Shown: positions 9,940 through 19,018 of the stretch, piece by piece | Numbering within the stretch: the stretch's first letter is position 1 | How the letters are laid out: every line of letters begins with the position of its first letter | Source of the DNA: Brachybacterium phenoliresistens | GTDB lineage: Bacteria > Actinomycetota > Actinomycetes > Actinomycetales > Dermabacteraceae | Assembly: GCF_000576425.1 (NCBI RefSeq) | Contig: NZ_KK070001.1 | Span: forward strand, 20,499-84,498 | Direction: 5' to 3' | DNA: 64,000 nt | The notes under the pieces: model-generated | Told to the model about the DNA's origin: nothing | The model's database searches: none | The model's input: only the letters and a program-made list of their open reading frames with translations | Program-made: the position numbers and the translations under genes

Positions 9940-11331
9940 ATGACCACCACCGCCCCGCCCCGCGCCGAGCTGCACCGGCCGCAGTTCCATCTCACCCCCG
10001 ACGCGACCTGGATGAACGACCCCAACGGCCTGATCCTGCACGAGGGCACCTGGCACGCCTTCTTCCAGAACAACCCCTCCGGATCGACCTGGGGGAACAT
10101 GTCCTGGGGCCACGCCGTCTCCGAGGACCTCGCCACCTGGCGGGAGCTGCCCGTGGCGCTGCCCTGCCGCGAGGGCGAGCTCATCTTCTCCGGCAGCGTG
10201 GTCCACGACGCGGAGAACTCCTCGGGGCTCGGCGCACCCGGCGAGCCCGGCCCGCTGGTCGCGGTCTACACCAGCGCATACACCGACGCCCACCCCGAGC
10301 GGGCCGGCACGCAGGCCCAGTCCCTCGCCGTCTCCCGGGACGGCGGCACCACCTGGCAGTTCCACTCCGAGAACCCGGTGCTGGACCGCGGCTCCGCGGA
10401 CTTCCGCGACCCCAAGGTCTTCCGCCATGCCGCGAGCGGCCGATGGGTGATGGTCGCGGTCGAGGCGGTGGACCACAGCGTCCTCATCCATACCTCGACC
10501 GACCTGCGCCGCTGGGAGCTCGCCTCCACGCTGACCGACCCGGCCCTGGACGGCGGGATCTGGGAATGCCCGGACCTGGTGCGGATCCCCGCGGCGGGGT
10601 CGGAGACGGAGGAGAGCTGGGCGCTCATCGTGAGCACCAACCCGGGCGGGCCGGCGGGCGGCTCGGGCACCTATGCGATCCTCGGCGGCTTCGACGGGCG
10701 CACCTTCACCCCCACGGCCGAGGCCGTGCCGCTGGACCTCGGGCAGGACTGCTACGCCGCGGTCTCCTTCGGCGGCGTCGAGGGGGCGCCGGTGCTGCTG
10801 GGCTGGATGAACAACTGGGACTACGCCGAGCTCACCCCCACCGGCCCGTGGCGCTCGGCGATGACCCTGCCGCGCACCCTGGGGCTGGCCGGCGATGCGG
10901 TCGGCGCGCCCCGGCTCGTGCAGCGGCTGCGGGTCCCCGCGGAGATCCCGGTCGTCGACCTCGGCGGGCAGATCGCGGCCCGCCTCGACGGCACCGCGGT
11001 ATGCGTGACCGGTGTGCTCGACCTCCGCACCCCGCACCGCCTGTCGGTGCGGTTCGGCGAGGGCGAGGACTCCCCGGAGCTGCGGGTCGAGATCGACGCG
11101 CAGCGCCGGGTGGTGCTGGACCGCAGCGCCGCGCACCGCGAGCCCTTCGCGCCGGGCCATACCCGCTCCGCGCCCTTCGTCCCGCCCGCCGGCGTCGAGC
11201 AGATGCCGTTCCGCCTGGTCCTGGACGCCTCGACGGCGGAGCTCGAGCTCGACGGCGGCCGCGCCGTCATCTCCCAGCAGATCTTCCCCGGCGCCGGCCC
11301 CACCACGGTGCGGATCGAGCCGACCGCCTGA
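9940..11331 (+). CDS. Glycoside hydrolase family 32 beta-fructosidase
   Basis: 463-residue GH32 enzyme. All three active-site blocks are visible: WMNDPNG at 24-30 (nucleophile Asp27), RDP at 156-158 (Asp157, transition-state stabiliser), and EC at 209-210 (acid/base Glu209). A beta-sandwich domain follows from about residue 330. There is no signal peptide, so it should act in the cytoplasm on imported sucrose, kestose, inulin or levan oligosaccharides. It ends the LacI operon. The exact linkage preference (sucrase, levanase or inulinase type) cannot be read. Confidence 0.92.
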   Translation: MTTTAPPRAELHRPQFHLTPDATWMNDPNGLILHEGTWHAFFQNNPSGSTWGNMSWGHAVSEDLATWRELPVALPCREGELIFSGSVVHDAENSSGLGAPGEPGPLVAVYTSAYTDAHPERAGTQAQSLAVSRDGGTTWQFHSENPVLDRGSADFRDPKVFRHAASGRWVMVAVEAVDHSVLIHTSTDLRRWELASTLTDPALDGGIWECPDLVRIPAAGSETEESWALIVSTNPGGPAGGSGTYAILGGFDGRTFTPTAEAVPLDLGQDCYAAVSFGGVEGAPVLLGWMNNWDYAELTPTGPWRSAMTLPRTLGLAGDAVGAPRLVQRLRVPAEIPVVDLGGQIAARLDGTAVCVTGVLDLRTPHRLSVRFGEGEDSPELRVEIDAQRRVVLDRSAAHREPFAPGHTRSAPFVPPAGVEQMPFRLVLDASTAELELDGGRAVISQQIFPGAGPTTVRIEPTA

Positions 11332-11338
11332 GCACCCG

Positions 11339-12085
11339 TCAGGCCGTGGCGGCCGAGGACAGCTGGCCGGCGCCGCGGCCTGCCGCGGGCCGGGCGGCGG
11401 CGCGGACGTAGCGCTCCAGCAGCACGTCGATCACGGCGGGGTGGGTGCCCAGCGGCGCCGTGACCTGGTCGGCGCCGGCCGCCGCGACGAGGCCCGCGAA
11501 GTGCCCCGGGGCCAGCACGTAGCTCGCCGCGATCACCCGGTCGGCGCCGGCGGCGCGGGCCGCGGCGACCGCCTCGGGGATGCTCGGGGAGGCCCCGGCC
11601 CCGTAGCCGACGCTCACCGGGACCGGCAGCTCGTCCTCGAGCAGGGCGCGCATCCGCCGGGTCGCCACCGCCGCCGCAGGATCCGAGGATCCCGCGGCGG
11701 CGAGGACGACATGATCCCCCGGCCGGCGACCCGAATCGCCCTCCGGGAGATCCGCGAGACGCCCCAGGAGCGCCTCGATCAGCAGGTCGTGGGGGCCCAT
11801 CGGCTCCGCCACGACCACGTTCTCGAAGGGAGCGGCCGCCCGGGCGATGTCGACCTTCGTGTGGAAGCCGGTGGCCAGCAGCAGCGGCACCAGGACGGCG
11901 GGACCGTCGGCGGCGAGGCGGGCGACGACGTCCGCGACCTCGGGCTGCTCGACGTCGACGTAGGCCTCCTCCACGCGCACCCCGGGCAGGGCCTCGGCCA
12001 GGCCCGCGCGGATCGCGGCGACCGTGGCGCGGCCCTGCGCCGAGCGGGTGCCGTGCGAGCAGGCGATGAGGGCGGGCGAGGTCAT
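11339..12085 (-). CDS. Sirohydrochlorin chelatase-like protein (CbiX family)
   Basis: 248-residue CbiX-type chelatase. The N-terminal half has ACSHGTR with the metal-coordinating His, and GFHTKVD with a second His. The C-terminal half repeats the fold with SYVLAPGHFAG. It should insert Fe2+ into sirohydrochlorin to make siroheme, the prosthetic group of the NirB encoded upstream in the same operon. ATG at 12085 overlaps the hemD stop as ATGA. It is convergent with the GH32 gene, 7 bp apart. Confidence 0.88.
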   Translation of the reverse strand: MTSPALIACSHGTRSAQGRATVAAIRAGLAEALPGVRVEEAYVDVEQPEVADVVARLAADGPAVLVPLLLATGFHTKVDIARAAAPFENVVVAEPMGPHDLLIEALLGRLADLPEGDSGRRPGDHVVLAAAGSSDPAAAVATRRMRALLEDELPVPVSVGYGAGASPSIPEAVAAARAAGADRVIAASYVLAPGHFAGLVAAAGADQVTAPLGTHPAVIDVLLERYVRAAARPAAGRGAGQLSSAATA

Positions 12086-12933
12086 GCCGACCCCGCCGCG
12101 GGCACCCGCTCGAAGTGGGAGACGACCTCGCGGACCAGGGCGCCCAGACGGTTCCGCTCCGGGACGAGGACGGGCAGCCCGCGCTCGACGAAGGGCCCCG
12201 CGGTGACGGGGCCGACGACCGCGAGGACCAGGCGGCCGGTGCCGGCGTGCTCGACGATGCCCGGCAGGGCGCCCCCCTGCTCGGCGGTCTCCAGCCAGCA
12301 GGCGGCGCCCGGTGCGGAGGTGAACACCACCGCGTCGATCAGGCCGCGACCGGCGCGGACGGTCGAGCGGCGCACGGCGTCGGGGTCCCGCGGAGGGCCC
12401 CAGCGGTAGATGGTCAGGCTCACCACGTCCGCGCCGAGGCCGGCGAGGACCTCGTCGAGGCCGTCGGCTCCCGAGCCGTGGTGCTGGACGGCCGCGCGGC
12501 ACCCGGAGAGATCCTCTCCCGCCAGGTGCTCGGCGATCTCGGCCGCGGTCTCCGAGTCCGCGATCCAGTCCGCCCGCAGCCCCGCCTGCACCAGGGCCCC
12601 GCGGGCCTTGGGGCCCCGCGCGAGGATCCGGGCGCCGGCCAGGGCCGCGCGCAGCGGGCCGTCCAGCCCCGCTTCCGAGGCCGCCTCGAACCATCCCCGC
12701 AGGCCGACGCCCGTGGTCACCACCAGCAGCTGCGGCGGATCCGCGATCAGGGCGCGGGTCCGCTCCAGCAGCTCCGGGTCGTCCACATGCGGCAGCATGC
12801 ACAGGGCCGGGGCCCGCTCGACCTCAGCCCCGTGGCGGGCGAGGGCGGCGGCGAGCTCGTCGGCCCGCCGGTCCACCGCGATGACGATGCGGCGACCGGT
12901 CAGGGTCTCGGAGAGGCGATCCTCGGAGTTCAT
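12082..12933 (-). CDS. hemD: Uroporphyrinogen-III synthase
   Basis: 283-residue HemD-fold protein with two alternating lobes. Landmarks are the TGRRIVIAVDRRADEL start, VVTTGVGLRGWFEAA, and TSAPGAACWLETAEQ. It cyclises hydroxymethylbilane to uroporphyrinogen III, the branch-point precursor of siroheme. It lacks the C-terminal winged helix of the Streptomyces NnaR regulators, so an enzymatic role is favoured. ATG at 12933 is 7 bp after the nirD stop. Its presence here suggests siroheme supply is co-induced with nitrite reductase. HemD proteins are divergent, so the call rests on pattern plus context. Confidence 0.8.
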   Translation of the reverse strand: MNSEDRLSETLTGRRIVIAVDRRADELAAALARHGAEVERAPALCMLPHVDDPELLERTRALIADPPQLLVVTTGVGLRGWFEAASEAGLDGPLRAALAGARILARGPKARGALVQAGLRADWIADSETAAEIAEHLAGEDLSGCRAAVQHHGSGADGLDEVLAGLGADVVSLTIYRWGPPRDPDAVRRSTVRAGRGLIDAVVFTSAPGAACWLETAEQGGALPGIVEHAGTGRLVLAVVGPVTAGPFVERGLPVLVPERNRLGALVREVVSHFERVPAAGSA

Positions 12934-12940
12934 GGCGCGC

Positions 12941-13321
12941 TCACCGCGCGTCCCCGCACAGCAGGTGCACGTCACCGTCCTGCAGCAGCACGGGCCAGAC
13001 GCGCAGGGCGGCGGGGTCCTTGCCCTGGGTGTCCAGGCAGGCGCCGGTGCGCAGGTCGAAGACCTGCTTGTACATCGGCGAGGCGACGGTGGGGGCCTCG
13101 CCCCGGGTGCCGACGATCCCGCGGGAGATGACGTTCGCGCCGCTGTAGGGGTCGTGGTTGTCGACCGCGTGGACGGAGCCGTCGGGCAGCAGGAACAGGG
13201 CGACCTGCGTGCTGCCGAGCAGCGCGGCGCGGCCGCGCTCGACCTCGAGGTCCGCCACGCGGCACACCCGCAGCCAGCTGGCCTCGGGGGCCGTGGCGGG
13301 GTCCAGGGTCTGTGCGGTCAT
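12941..13321 (-). CDS. nirD: Nitrite reductase (NAD(P)H) small subunit
   Basis: 126-residue Rieske-like beta protein without the Cys/His cluster ligands, as in NirD. LFLLPDGSVHAVDNHDPYSGANV and the C-terminal PVLLQDGDVHLLCGD show the fold. It pairs with NirB in cytoplasmic reduction of nitrite to ammonium. ATG overlaps the nirB stop as ATGA. Confidence 0.92.
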   Translation of the reverse strand: MTAQTLDPATAPEASWLRVCRVADLEVERGRAALLGSTQVALFLLPDGSVHAVDNHDPYSGANVISRGIVGTRGEAPTVASPMYKQVFDLRTGACLDTQGKDPAALRVWPVLLQDGDVHLLCGDAR

Positions 13322-15879
13322 CGCCGTACCTCCAGGGTGGTTCCTGCGATCAGGACGTCGCCGGACCGGCGCTCGTCGATGCTGGCCGGGCGCACCTGCC
13401 CGCGCTCGGGCACGTAGGCGAGGTCCGGGTCGGGGGTGGACGGGGCGTTCACGAAGGACTGGAACCGGGCGAGCTTGGCCGGGTCGGCGAGGGTCGCCGC
13501 CCATTCGTCCTGGTAGCTGTCCACGTGCTGGGCCATCAGCGCGTCGAGGTCGGCGCAGATGCCCAGGGAGTCCTCGAGGATCACCTCGCGCAGCCCGTCG
13601 ATCCCGCCCTCGAGCGCCTCGAGCCACGGCGCGGTGCGCTGCAGCTTGTCGGCGGTGCGGATGTAGTACATGAAGAACCGGTCGATGGTGCGGATGAGGG
13701 TCTCGTCGTCCACGCCCTCGACCAGCAGCTCGGCGTGGCGCGGGGTCGCGCCGCCGTTGCCGCCGACGTACAGGTTCCAGCCCTGGGCGGTGGCGATGAT
13801 GCCCGCGTCCTTGCCGCGGGCCTCCGCGCACTCGCGGGCGCAGCCGGAGACGCCCAGCTTGAGCTTGTGCGGGGCGCGCAGGCCACGGTAGCGCAGCTCG
13901 AGGTTCACGGCCATGCCCACGGAGTCCAGCACCCCGTAGCGGCACCAGGTGGAGCCCACGCAGGACTTCACGGTGCGCAGCGACTTGCCGTACGCCTGCC
14001 CGGACTCGAAGCCGGCGTCCACCAGGCGCCGCCAGATCTCGGGCAGCTGCTCGAGGCGGGCGCCGAACATGTCGATGCGCTGGCCGCCGGTGAGCTTGGT
14101 GTACAGCCCGTAGTCGCGGGCGATCTCGCCGATGACGATGAGGCCCTCCGGGGTGACCTCGCCGCCGGCCATGCGCGGGACCACCGAGTAGGTCCCGTCC
14201 TTCTGCATGTTGGCCATGACGTGGTCGTTGGTGTCCTGCAGGGTGGCGTTCTCGCCGTCCAGGACGTGGCCGCGCACGAGCACCGCGAGGATCGAGGCGA
14301 GCACGGGCTTGCACACGTCGCAGCCGCGGCCGCGGCCGAAGCGCTCGATGACGGAGCTGAAGGTGGTCAGCCCCGAGACCCGGACGGCGTCGAACAGCTG
14401 GGCGCGGGACATCTCGAAATGCTCGCACAGGGCGGTGGAGACGCTCCGGCCCATCTTGGCGAGCTCCGCGCCCACCAGGCCCTTGATCGCGAACACGCAG
14501 GAGCCGCAGGTGGCGCCGGCCTTCGTGCAGGCCTTGATGCCGGCGACGTCGGTGCAGCCCTCCTCGTGGACGGCACCGCGGATGGTGCCGGCGGTGACGG
14601 AGGCGCAGGAGCAGACCACGGCCTCGTCCGGGAGCTCGGCCGTCGGCGCCTCGACGCCGCCGGCGGGCATGAGGTAGGCGGCGGGGTCCCCGCCGAGCGC
14701 CCCGCCGACCAGCGGCCGCAGCGCCCCGTAGGCGGAGGCGTCGCCCACGAGCATGCCGCCCAGCAGGGTCTTCGCGTCGTCGGAGAGGACGAGCTTCTTG
14801 TGCACGCCGCTGACGGGATCGGTGTAGACCACGTCGAGGGCGCCGGGTGTGGTGGCGAAGGCGTCGCCGAAGCTGGCCACGTCCACGCCGGAGAGCTTGA
14901 GCTTGGTGGACAGGTCGTAGCCGGCGAAGGTGGCGCCGCCGCCGAGGATCCGATCGGCCGCGACCTCCGCCATGGCGTAGCCGGGGGCGACCAGCCCCAC
15001 GCACATGCCCTCGAAGCTCGCGACCTCGCCGATCGCGCTGATGTCGGGGTCGCTGGTGCGGCAGCTCGGGTCGATCTCGACGCCGCCGCGGGGGGCGCAG
15101 ACCAGGCCTGCGGCCCGGGCGAGCTCGTCGCGGGGACGCACGCCGACGGTGAAGACGACCAGGTCGGTCTCCAGCACCGTGTCGTCGTCGAAGACGACGC
15201 CGTGCACCTCGCCGTCCTCCCCGGCCAGCACCGAGGTGGTGCGGGTCCGGGTGCGCACGGCGATGCCGCGCTGCTCGATGAGGCGGCGCAGCACGGCGCC
15301 GGCGGGCAGGTCCAGCTGCGCGGACATGAGGCGGTCGCTGGACTGGATGACGGTGGGCTCGGCGTCCAGCCCCTGCAGCGCTCCGGCGGCCTCGAGACCC
15401 AGCAGGCCTCCGCCGATGACGACGCCGCGCACGGGCCGTCCCAGCTGGGAGGCGCGGCGCTCGACATGCGCCTTGAGCTGCTCGACGTCGTCCAGCGTGC
15501 GGTACACGAAGCAGCCGGGGTGCTCCGCGCCGCGCACCGGCGGGCGGGCCGCGGAGGAGCCGGTGGCCAGGACCAGGTGGTCGTACCCGAGCTCGGCGCC
15601 CGATGCGGTGCGCACGGTGCGGGCGGCGCGGTCGATCTGCGCGACCGGGTCGCCGGTGACCAGGCGGATCCGCGGGTCCTCGAGCACAGCGGGATCCAGC
15701 TCGAGGTCCTCGGCGCCGGCGCCGTCGAAGAAGCGGGTCAGGCCCACACGGTCGTAGGGGCGGCGGCTCTCCTCGCCGAGGATGGTGAGGGAGATGTCCT
15801 GCTCGGCGCGGGAGACGAGGCTGTCCGCGAAGCGGTGCGCCACCATCCCGGCGCCGACGACGACGATGCGCGCGGTCAT
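13318..15879 (-). CDS. nirB: Assimilatory nitrite reductase large subunit, siroheme flavoprotein
   Basis: 853-residue NirB. Order of domains: an FAD/NAD(P)H oxidoreductase module (VVVGAGMVAHRF near 5-16, VIGGGLLGLEAAG), a BFD-like [2Fe-2S] region (VVCSCASVTAGTI, CTKAGATCGSC), and the sulfite/nitrite-reductase repeats. Siroheme/[4Fe-4S] ligands are Cys640 and Cys646 (CVGSTWC) and Cys680 and Cys684 (CARECAE), in the expected spacing. It reduces nitrite to ammonia with NAD(P)H in the cytoplasm. Overlaps both neighbours by ATGA, so nirC-nirB-nirD is one coupled unit. A 918-residue open frame on the opposite strand is a GC-bias artefact. Confidence 0.96.
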   Translation of the reverse strand: MTARIVVVGAGMVAHRFADSLVSRAEQDISLTILGEESRRPYDRVGLTRFFDGAGAEDLELDPAVLEDPRIRLVTGDPVAQIDRAARTVRTASGAELGYDHLVLATGSSAARPPVRGAEHPGCFVYRTLDDVEQLKAHVERRASQLGRPVRGVVIGGGLLGLEAAGALQGLDAEPTVIQSSDRLMSAQLDLPAGAVLRRLIEQRGIAVRTRTRTTSVLAGEDGEVHGVVFDDDTVLETDLVVFTVGVRPRDELARAAGLVCAPRGGVEIDPSCRTSDPDISAIGEVASFEGMCVGLVAPGYAMAEVAADRILGGGATFAGYDLSTKLKLSGVDVASFGDAFATTPGALDVVYTDPVSGVHKKLVLSDDAKTLLGGMLVGDASAYGALRPLVGGALGGDPAAYLMPAGGVEAPTAELPDEAVVCSCASVTAGTIRGAVHEEGCTDVAGIKACTKAGATCGSCVFAIKGLVGAELAKMGRSVSTALCEHFEMSRAQLFDAVRVSGLTTFSSVIERFGRGRGCDVCKPVLASILAVLVRGHVLDGENATLQDTNDHVMANMQKDGTYSVVPRMAGGEVTPEGLIVIGEIARDYGLYTKLTGGQRIDMFGARLEQLPEIWRRLVDAGFESGQAYGKSLRTVKSCVGSTWCRYGVLDSVGMAVNLELRYRGLRAPHKLKLGVSGCARECAEARGKDAGIIATAQGWNLYVGGNGGATPRHAELLVEGVDDETLIRTIDRFFMYYIRTADKLQRTAPWLEALEGGIDGLREVILEDSLGICADLDALMAQHVDSYQDEWAATLADPAKLARFQSFVNAPSTPDPDLAYVPERGQVRPASIDERRSGDVLIAGTTLEVRR

Positions 15880-16760
15880 CGGGCGGCCCCCACGAGCTCG
15901 GGCTGCTCCGGCGCGGCATCGGCGGCGGCCGCGATCGCCGGCTCCACCGGGAGGGCGGCGGGCCTCTCGGCGCGCCGGGCGTGGGCGAGGTACAGGGGCA
16001 GGCCCACCAGGAGGAAGCCGCCGACCAGGTTGCCCAGGACCGTCGGGATCTCGTTCCACAGCAGGTAGTCCATGATCGTGAAGTCCGCGCCCAGCAGCAG
16101 GCCGGAGGGGAACAGGAACATGTTCACGATGGAGTGCTCGAAGCCCATGTAGAAGAACAGCATGATGGGCATCCACATGCCGACGATCTTCCCGATGACG
16201 TTGTCGGTGAGGAAGAAGGCGACCACGCCGGTGGAGACCATGGCGTTGCACAGCACGGCCCGCACGAACAGGGTGAGCATGCCGCCCGCCCCGTGCTCGG
16301 CGTAACCGACGGTGCGCCCGTGGCCGATCTCGGAGATCGCCAGGCCCACGGCGCTGGGCTCGGAGGTGAACCCGTACGTGAAGTAGATGGCCATGGCGAC
16401 GGCGACGCTGAAGGCGCCGATGAAGTTGCCCAGGAACACCAGGCCCCAGTTCTTGAGCATGCTCGTCGCGCTCACGCCGGGCTTCCGGGCCAGCCATGCC
16501 AGGGGGATGAGGGTGAACACGCCCGTGAGCAGGTCGTACCCCAGCAGGTAGAGCAGGATGAAGCCGACGGGGAACAGCAGCGCGCCCAGCAGGGGCTGGC
16601 CGGTCTGGGTGGACACCGTCACCGCGAACGCGGCGGCGAGGGTGAGGATCCCGCCGCCCATGATCGCGCGGACCAGGGTCTGCAGGGCGGTGTAGCGGAC
16701 CTTCGCAGCTCCGGCGGCGGTCAGCTGGTCGACGAGGTCGACGGGCTTGACGTAGGACAT
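15876..16760 (-). CDS. Formate/nitrite transporter family channel
   Basis: 294-residue FNT-family protein with six predicted membrane helices. Family signatures are LGNFIGAFSVAVAM, NAMVSTGVVAFF and the FEHSIVNMF loop with its central His. It heads the nitrite operon, so it probably imports nitrite (NirC role) or exports it when toxic. ATG at 16760 with AGGAG about 8 nt upstream; its TGA overlaps the nirB ATG. A longer reading exists but would run through the promoter region. Confidence 0.92.
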   Translation of the reverse strand: MSYVKPVDLVDQLTAAGAAKVRYTALQTLVRAIMGGGILTLAAAFAVTVSTQTGQPLLGALLFPVGFILLYLLGYDLLTGVFTLIPLAWLARKPGVSATSMLKNWGLVFLGNFIGAFSVAVAMAIYFTYGFTSEPSAVGLAISEIGHGRTVGYAEHGAGGMLTLFVRAVLCNAMVSTGVVAFFLTDNVIGKIVGMWMPIMLFFYMGFEHSIVNMFLFPSGLLLGADFTIMDYLLWNEIPTVLGNLVGGFLLVGLPLYLAHARRAERPAALPVEPAIAAAADAAPEQPELVGAAR

Positions 16761-16995
16761 GGGGGCTCCTGACGGGGTCGGAGGGGCACGGCATGTCCCG
16801 CGGGTGCACCAGCGGGAGGTCTGCAATCTATGGCGGGGCGTCGCGGATCCGAACAGTCGGGAGCCGCCGTGATCTTCCCGTGACATAGCGTCTCAGGGCC
16901 CCGAAACCTGCAGGTCGGTGCAGGGATGGGGCGCGGGACGCCGCCCCGCGGAATGCCCCGGCGCCCCGGGCCGTTACGGTGGACCAGGAGGTTCC
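16761..16995. promoter_or_regulatory. Divergent promoter region of the nitrite operon and the flavin reductase
   Basis: 235-bp spacer. On the minus strand TAGATT near 16827-16832 is a possible -10. Upstream are the half-sites GTCAC and ATCAC separated by 6 bp, in the region 16868-16884. These resemble GlnR-type half-sites used for nitrogen genes in actinobacteria, but the match is weak. For the plus strand, TACGGT at 16975-16980 is a possible -10. No gene seen. Confidence 0.3.
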
Positions 16996-17544
16996 ATGAA
17001 TCCTGAAGCATCCGCCGGCGCCGTGCCGTCGGCGAGCGCCGCGTCCCGCGAGCGCACCAAGCAGCTCTTCGCGAGCTTCCCCACCGGTGTCGCGGTGCTC
17101 GCGGCGCAGGACGCGCAGGGCCGCTGGGCGATGCCCATGTCGACCTTCACGGTCGGCATCTCCCTGGACCCGCCTCTGGTCAGCGCCGCGTTCACGCGGT
17201 CCTCGCGGACCTGGCCGCATCTGCGCTCGGCCGCACGCATCGGCGTCTCCCTCCTCGGCGAGGACCAGCATGCGGTGCTGCGCCGCCTGGGCGGTGCGGA
17301 CCGCGCGGCCCGCTGGGAGGGGCTGGAGCCGATCGTCCTGGAGGGCTCCGCGCTGGTCCTGCCGGGTGCCGCGGCCTGGATGCTCACCTCCCTCGAGGCG
17401 GTCCATCCCGCCGGCGACCACGAGCTCGCCCTGCTGCGGGTGCTCGACCACGGCCTGCACGCCGCGCCGCGGCCGATGATCTACCACCGCTCCGGCCTGT
17501 ACGGCCGCGGGGCGGACCTCGAGGGCCCCGCCTCGGGCTCTTGA
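16996..17544 (+). CDS. Flavin reductase family protein (HpaC/NTAB type)
   Basis: 182-residue FMN-binding split-barrel protein. The pattern FPTGVAVLAAQDAQG...MPMSTFTVGISLDPPLVSAAF is typical of reductases that supply reduced flavin to a monooxygenase. ATG at 16996 has a perfect AGGAGG 5 nt upstream. No monooxygenase is adjacent, so its partner is unknown. Divergent from the nitrite operon. A hairpin starts within its stop codon. Confidence 0.85.
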   Translation: MNPEASAGAVPSASAASRERTKQLFASFPTGVAVLAAQDAQGRWAMPMSTFTVGISLDPPLVSAAFTRSSRTWPHLRSAARIGVSLLGEDQHAVLRRLGGADRAARWEGLEPIVLEGSALVLPGAAAWMLTSLEAVHPAGDHELALLRVLDHGLHAAPRPMIYHRSGLYGRGADLEGPASGS

Positions 17545-17565
17545 CCGTGCCCCGAGGGCACGGTC
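17543..17565 (+). terminator. Perfect 10-bp hairpin at the flavin reductase stop
   Basis: GACCGTGCCC / GGGCACGGTC with a 3-nt loop, beginning inside the stop codon and lacking a T-tract. It probably separates this gene from the next one, whose ATG follows 12 bp later. Confidence 0.5.
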
Positions 17566-17577
17566 TGGGATCGATCC

Positions 17578-18228
17578 ATGAGCACCTCGACGACCCGCCC
17601 CTCCCGCCCGCGCCCCGCCCTGCTGGCCCCCGTCCGCCTGATCCGTGAGCATCTGCGGGCCTTCCTCGCCCTGAACGCCATGGCCTTCGGCCTGCTGCTG
17701 CTGGGCATGCTCGCGGGCCTCCTGTTGCCGGACCTGCATGCCTCCCGTGCCGCCGGCATGGACGCATCGGGGACCACCGACCTGGTCGTCTCGCTGCTGA
17801 GCAGCATGTGGCTGTTCGCCGCGACGATCCTCGCGGTCAACGTCCTCACCGTCGCCCTCGCGACGATCACCCTGCCCTCCCTGGTGGTCCCCTTCCTCGG
17901 GATCCCCCTGTTCGCCTATCGGGCGTTCCTGTTCGGCGTCTCGCTGGCTCCGGTGGACGCGACCGTCCGCACCATCCTGATCCCGCACTCGGTGACCCTG
18001 GTCCTCGAGCTGGAGGCATACATCCTGGTCACGCTCGGGACGTACCTGCTGGGCCGGGCGTGGCTGCGGCCGGCGAGCGTCGGGGAGAGCAGCCGGCGCC
18101 GGGGATACGTCCACGGGCTGCGTCAGCTGGGCGTGCTGTGGCTGCCGGCGCTCGCGCTGTTCGTGCTCGGCGCCGTCTACGAGGCCTTCTCGATCACGCG
18201 GATCATGCCGATCATGCTCGGAGGCTGA
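17578..18228 (+). CDS. SpoIIM/DUF95-like membrane protein
   Basis: 216-residue membrane protein with about five hydrophobic segments. The central PSLVVPFLGIPLFAYRAFLFG and the acidic ELEAYILVTLGTYLLG resemble stage II sporulation protein M (DUF95). Members are widespread in non-sporulating actinobacteria and their role there is not established. A MerR regulator starts 4 bp after its stop, suggesting joint expression. Family call is by pattern only. Confidence 0.6.
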   Translation: MSTSTTRPSRPRPALLAPVRLIREHLRAFLALNAMAFGLLLLGMLAGLLLPDLHASRAAGMDASGTTDLVVSLLSSMWLFAATILAVNVLTVALATITLPSLVVPFLGIPLFAYRAFLFGVSLAPVDATVRTILIPHSVTLVLELEAYILVTLGTYLLGRAWLRPASVGESSRRRGYVHGLRQLGVLWLPALALFVLGAVYEAFSITRIMPIMLGG

Positions 18229-18232
18229 GCCC

Positions 18233-18991
18233 ATGGCCTGGAGCACCCGGCAGCTCGCGCAGCTCGCGGGCACGACCGTGAAGACCATCCGCCACTACCA
18301 CGAGCAGGGCCTGCTCCCGCTGCCGCGGCGGCGCACCAACGGCTACAAGCAGTACGGCGCGAGGCACCTGGTGCGCCTGCTGCGGATCCGCCGGCTGCGG
18401 GAGCTCGGGATGTCCCTGCCGCAGATCGCCGCCCTGGACGCCGGCACCGAGGATGCCGCGGGCACCGTCCGGGCGCTGGACGCCGAGCTGGAGCGGACCA
18501 TCGAGCACCTCACGCGGCTGCGGGCGGAGCTCGGGGAGGTGCTGCGGCACGGCTCCCCCCTGGACGTGCCGCCGCTGTTCGCGGACGATGCGGCCGGGCT
18601 CAGCGACCGGCAGCGCAGCCTCCTCGCCGTCTACCAGGAGTTCTTCCGCGAGGAGGACATGATCGCGCTGCGCGACATCGTCGCCCGCGCCTCCCCGGCC
18701 GATGCCGAGCTCGAGACGCTGCCCGAGGACGCCTCCGAGGCGGAGATCGACGCCCTCGCCCGCCGCCTGGCGCCGGAGGTGCGGGCGCAGCGCCTGCGCC
18801 ACCCGTGGACCGCGGACCCCGCGGGCCGTTCCCCGCGCGGTCGCGCGGCCGCCACCACCGCTCTCGCCCACGCCGTCGGCGAGCTCTACCATCCCGGCCA
18901 GATCCGGGTGCTGCAGCGCGTGGAGGAGCTGCTGGGCCAGGACGCTCCCCCGCCCGTCGAGGCTCCCCCGCCCGATGCTCCTGCGCCATGA
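18233..18991 (+). CDS. MerR-family transcriptional regulator
   Basis: 252-residue MerR regulator. The winged-helix head STRQLAQLAGTTVKTIRHYH is followed by RTNGYKQYGARHLVRLLRI and a long dimerisation helix. The C-terminal 130 residues are a variable effector region with no Cys-based metal site, so a small-molecule or stress effector is likelier than a metal. Starts 4 bp after the SpoIIM-like gene. The proline-rich tail looks disordered. Confidence 0.85.
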   Translation: MAWSTRQLAQLAGTTVKTIRHYHEQGLLPLPRRRTNGYKQYGARHLVRLLRIRRLRELGMSLPQIAALDAGTEDAAGTVRALDAELERTIEHLTRLRAELGEVLRHGSPLDVPPLFADDAAGLSDRQRSLLAVYQEFFREEDMIALRDIVARASPADAELETLPEDASEAEIDALARRLAPEVRAQRLRHPWTADPAGRSPRGRAAATTALAHAVGELYHPGQIRVLQRVEELLGQDAPPPVEAPPPDAPAP

Positions 18992-19018
18992 CCGCGGTAC
19001 GGGGCATCGCGCAGCGGC

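Noticed and set aside
13312..16068. 918-residue open frame antisense to nirB
   Set aside because: nirB has all catalytic motifs; the antisense frame arises from third-position GC bias and has no recognisable features.
16868..16884. GlnR operator upstream of the nitrite operon
   Set aside because: Only two loosely matching half-sites; mentioned as a possibility but not called as a site.
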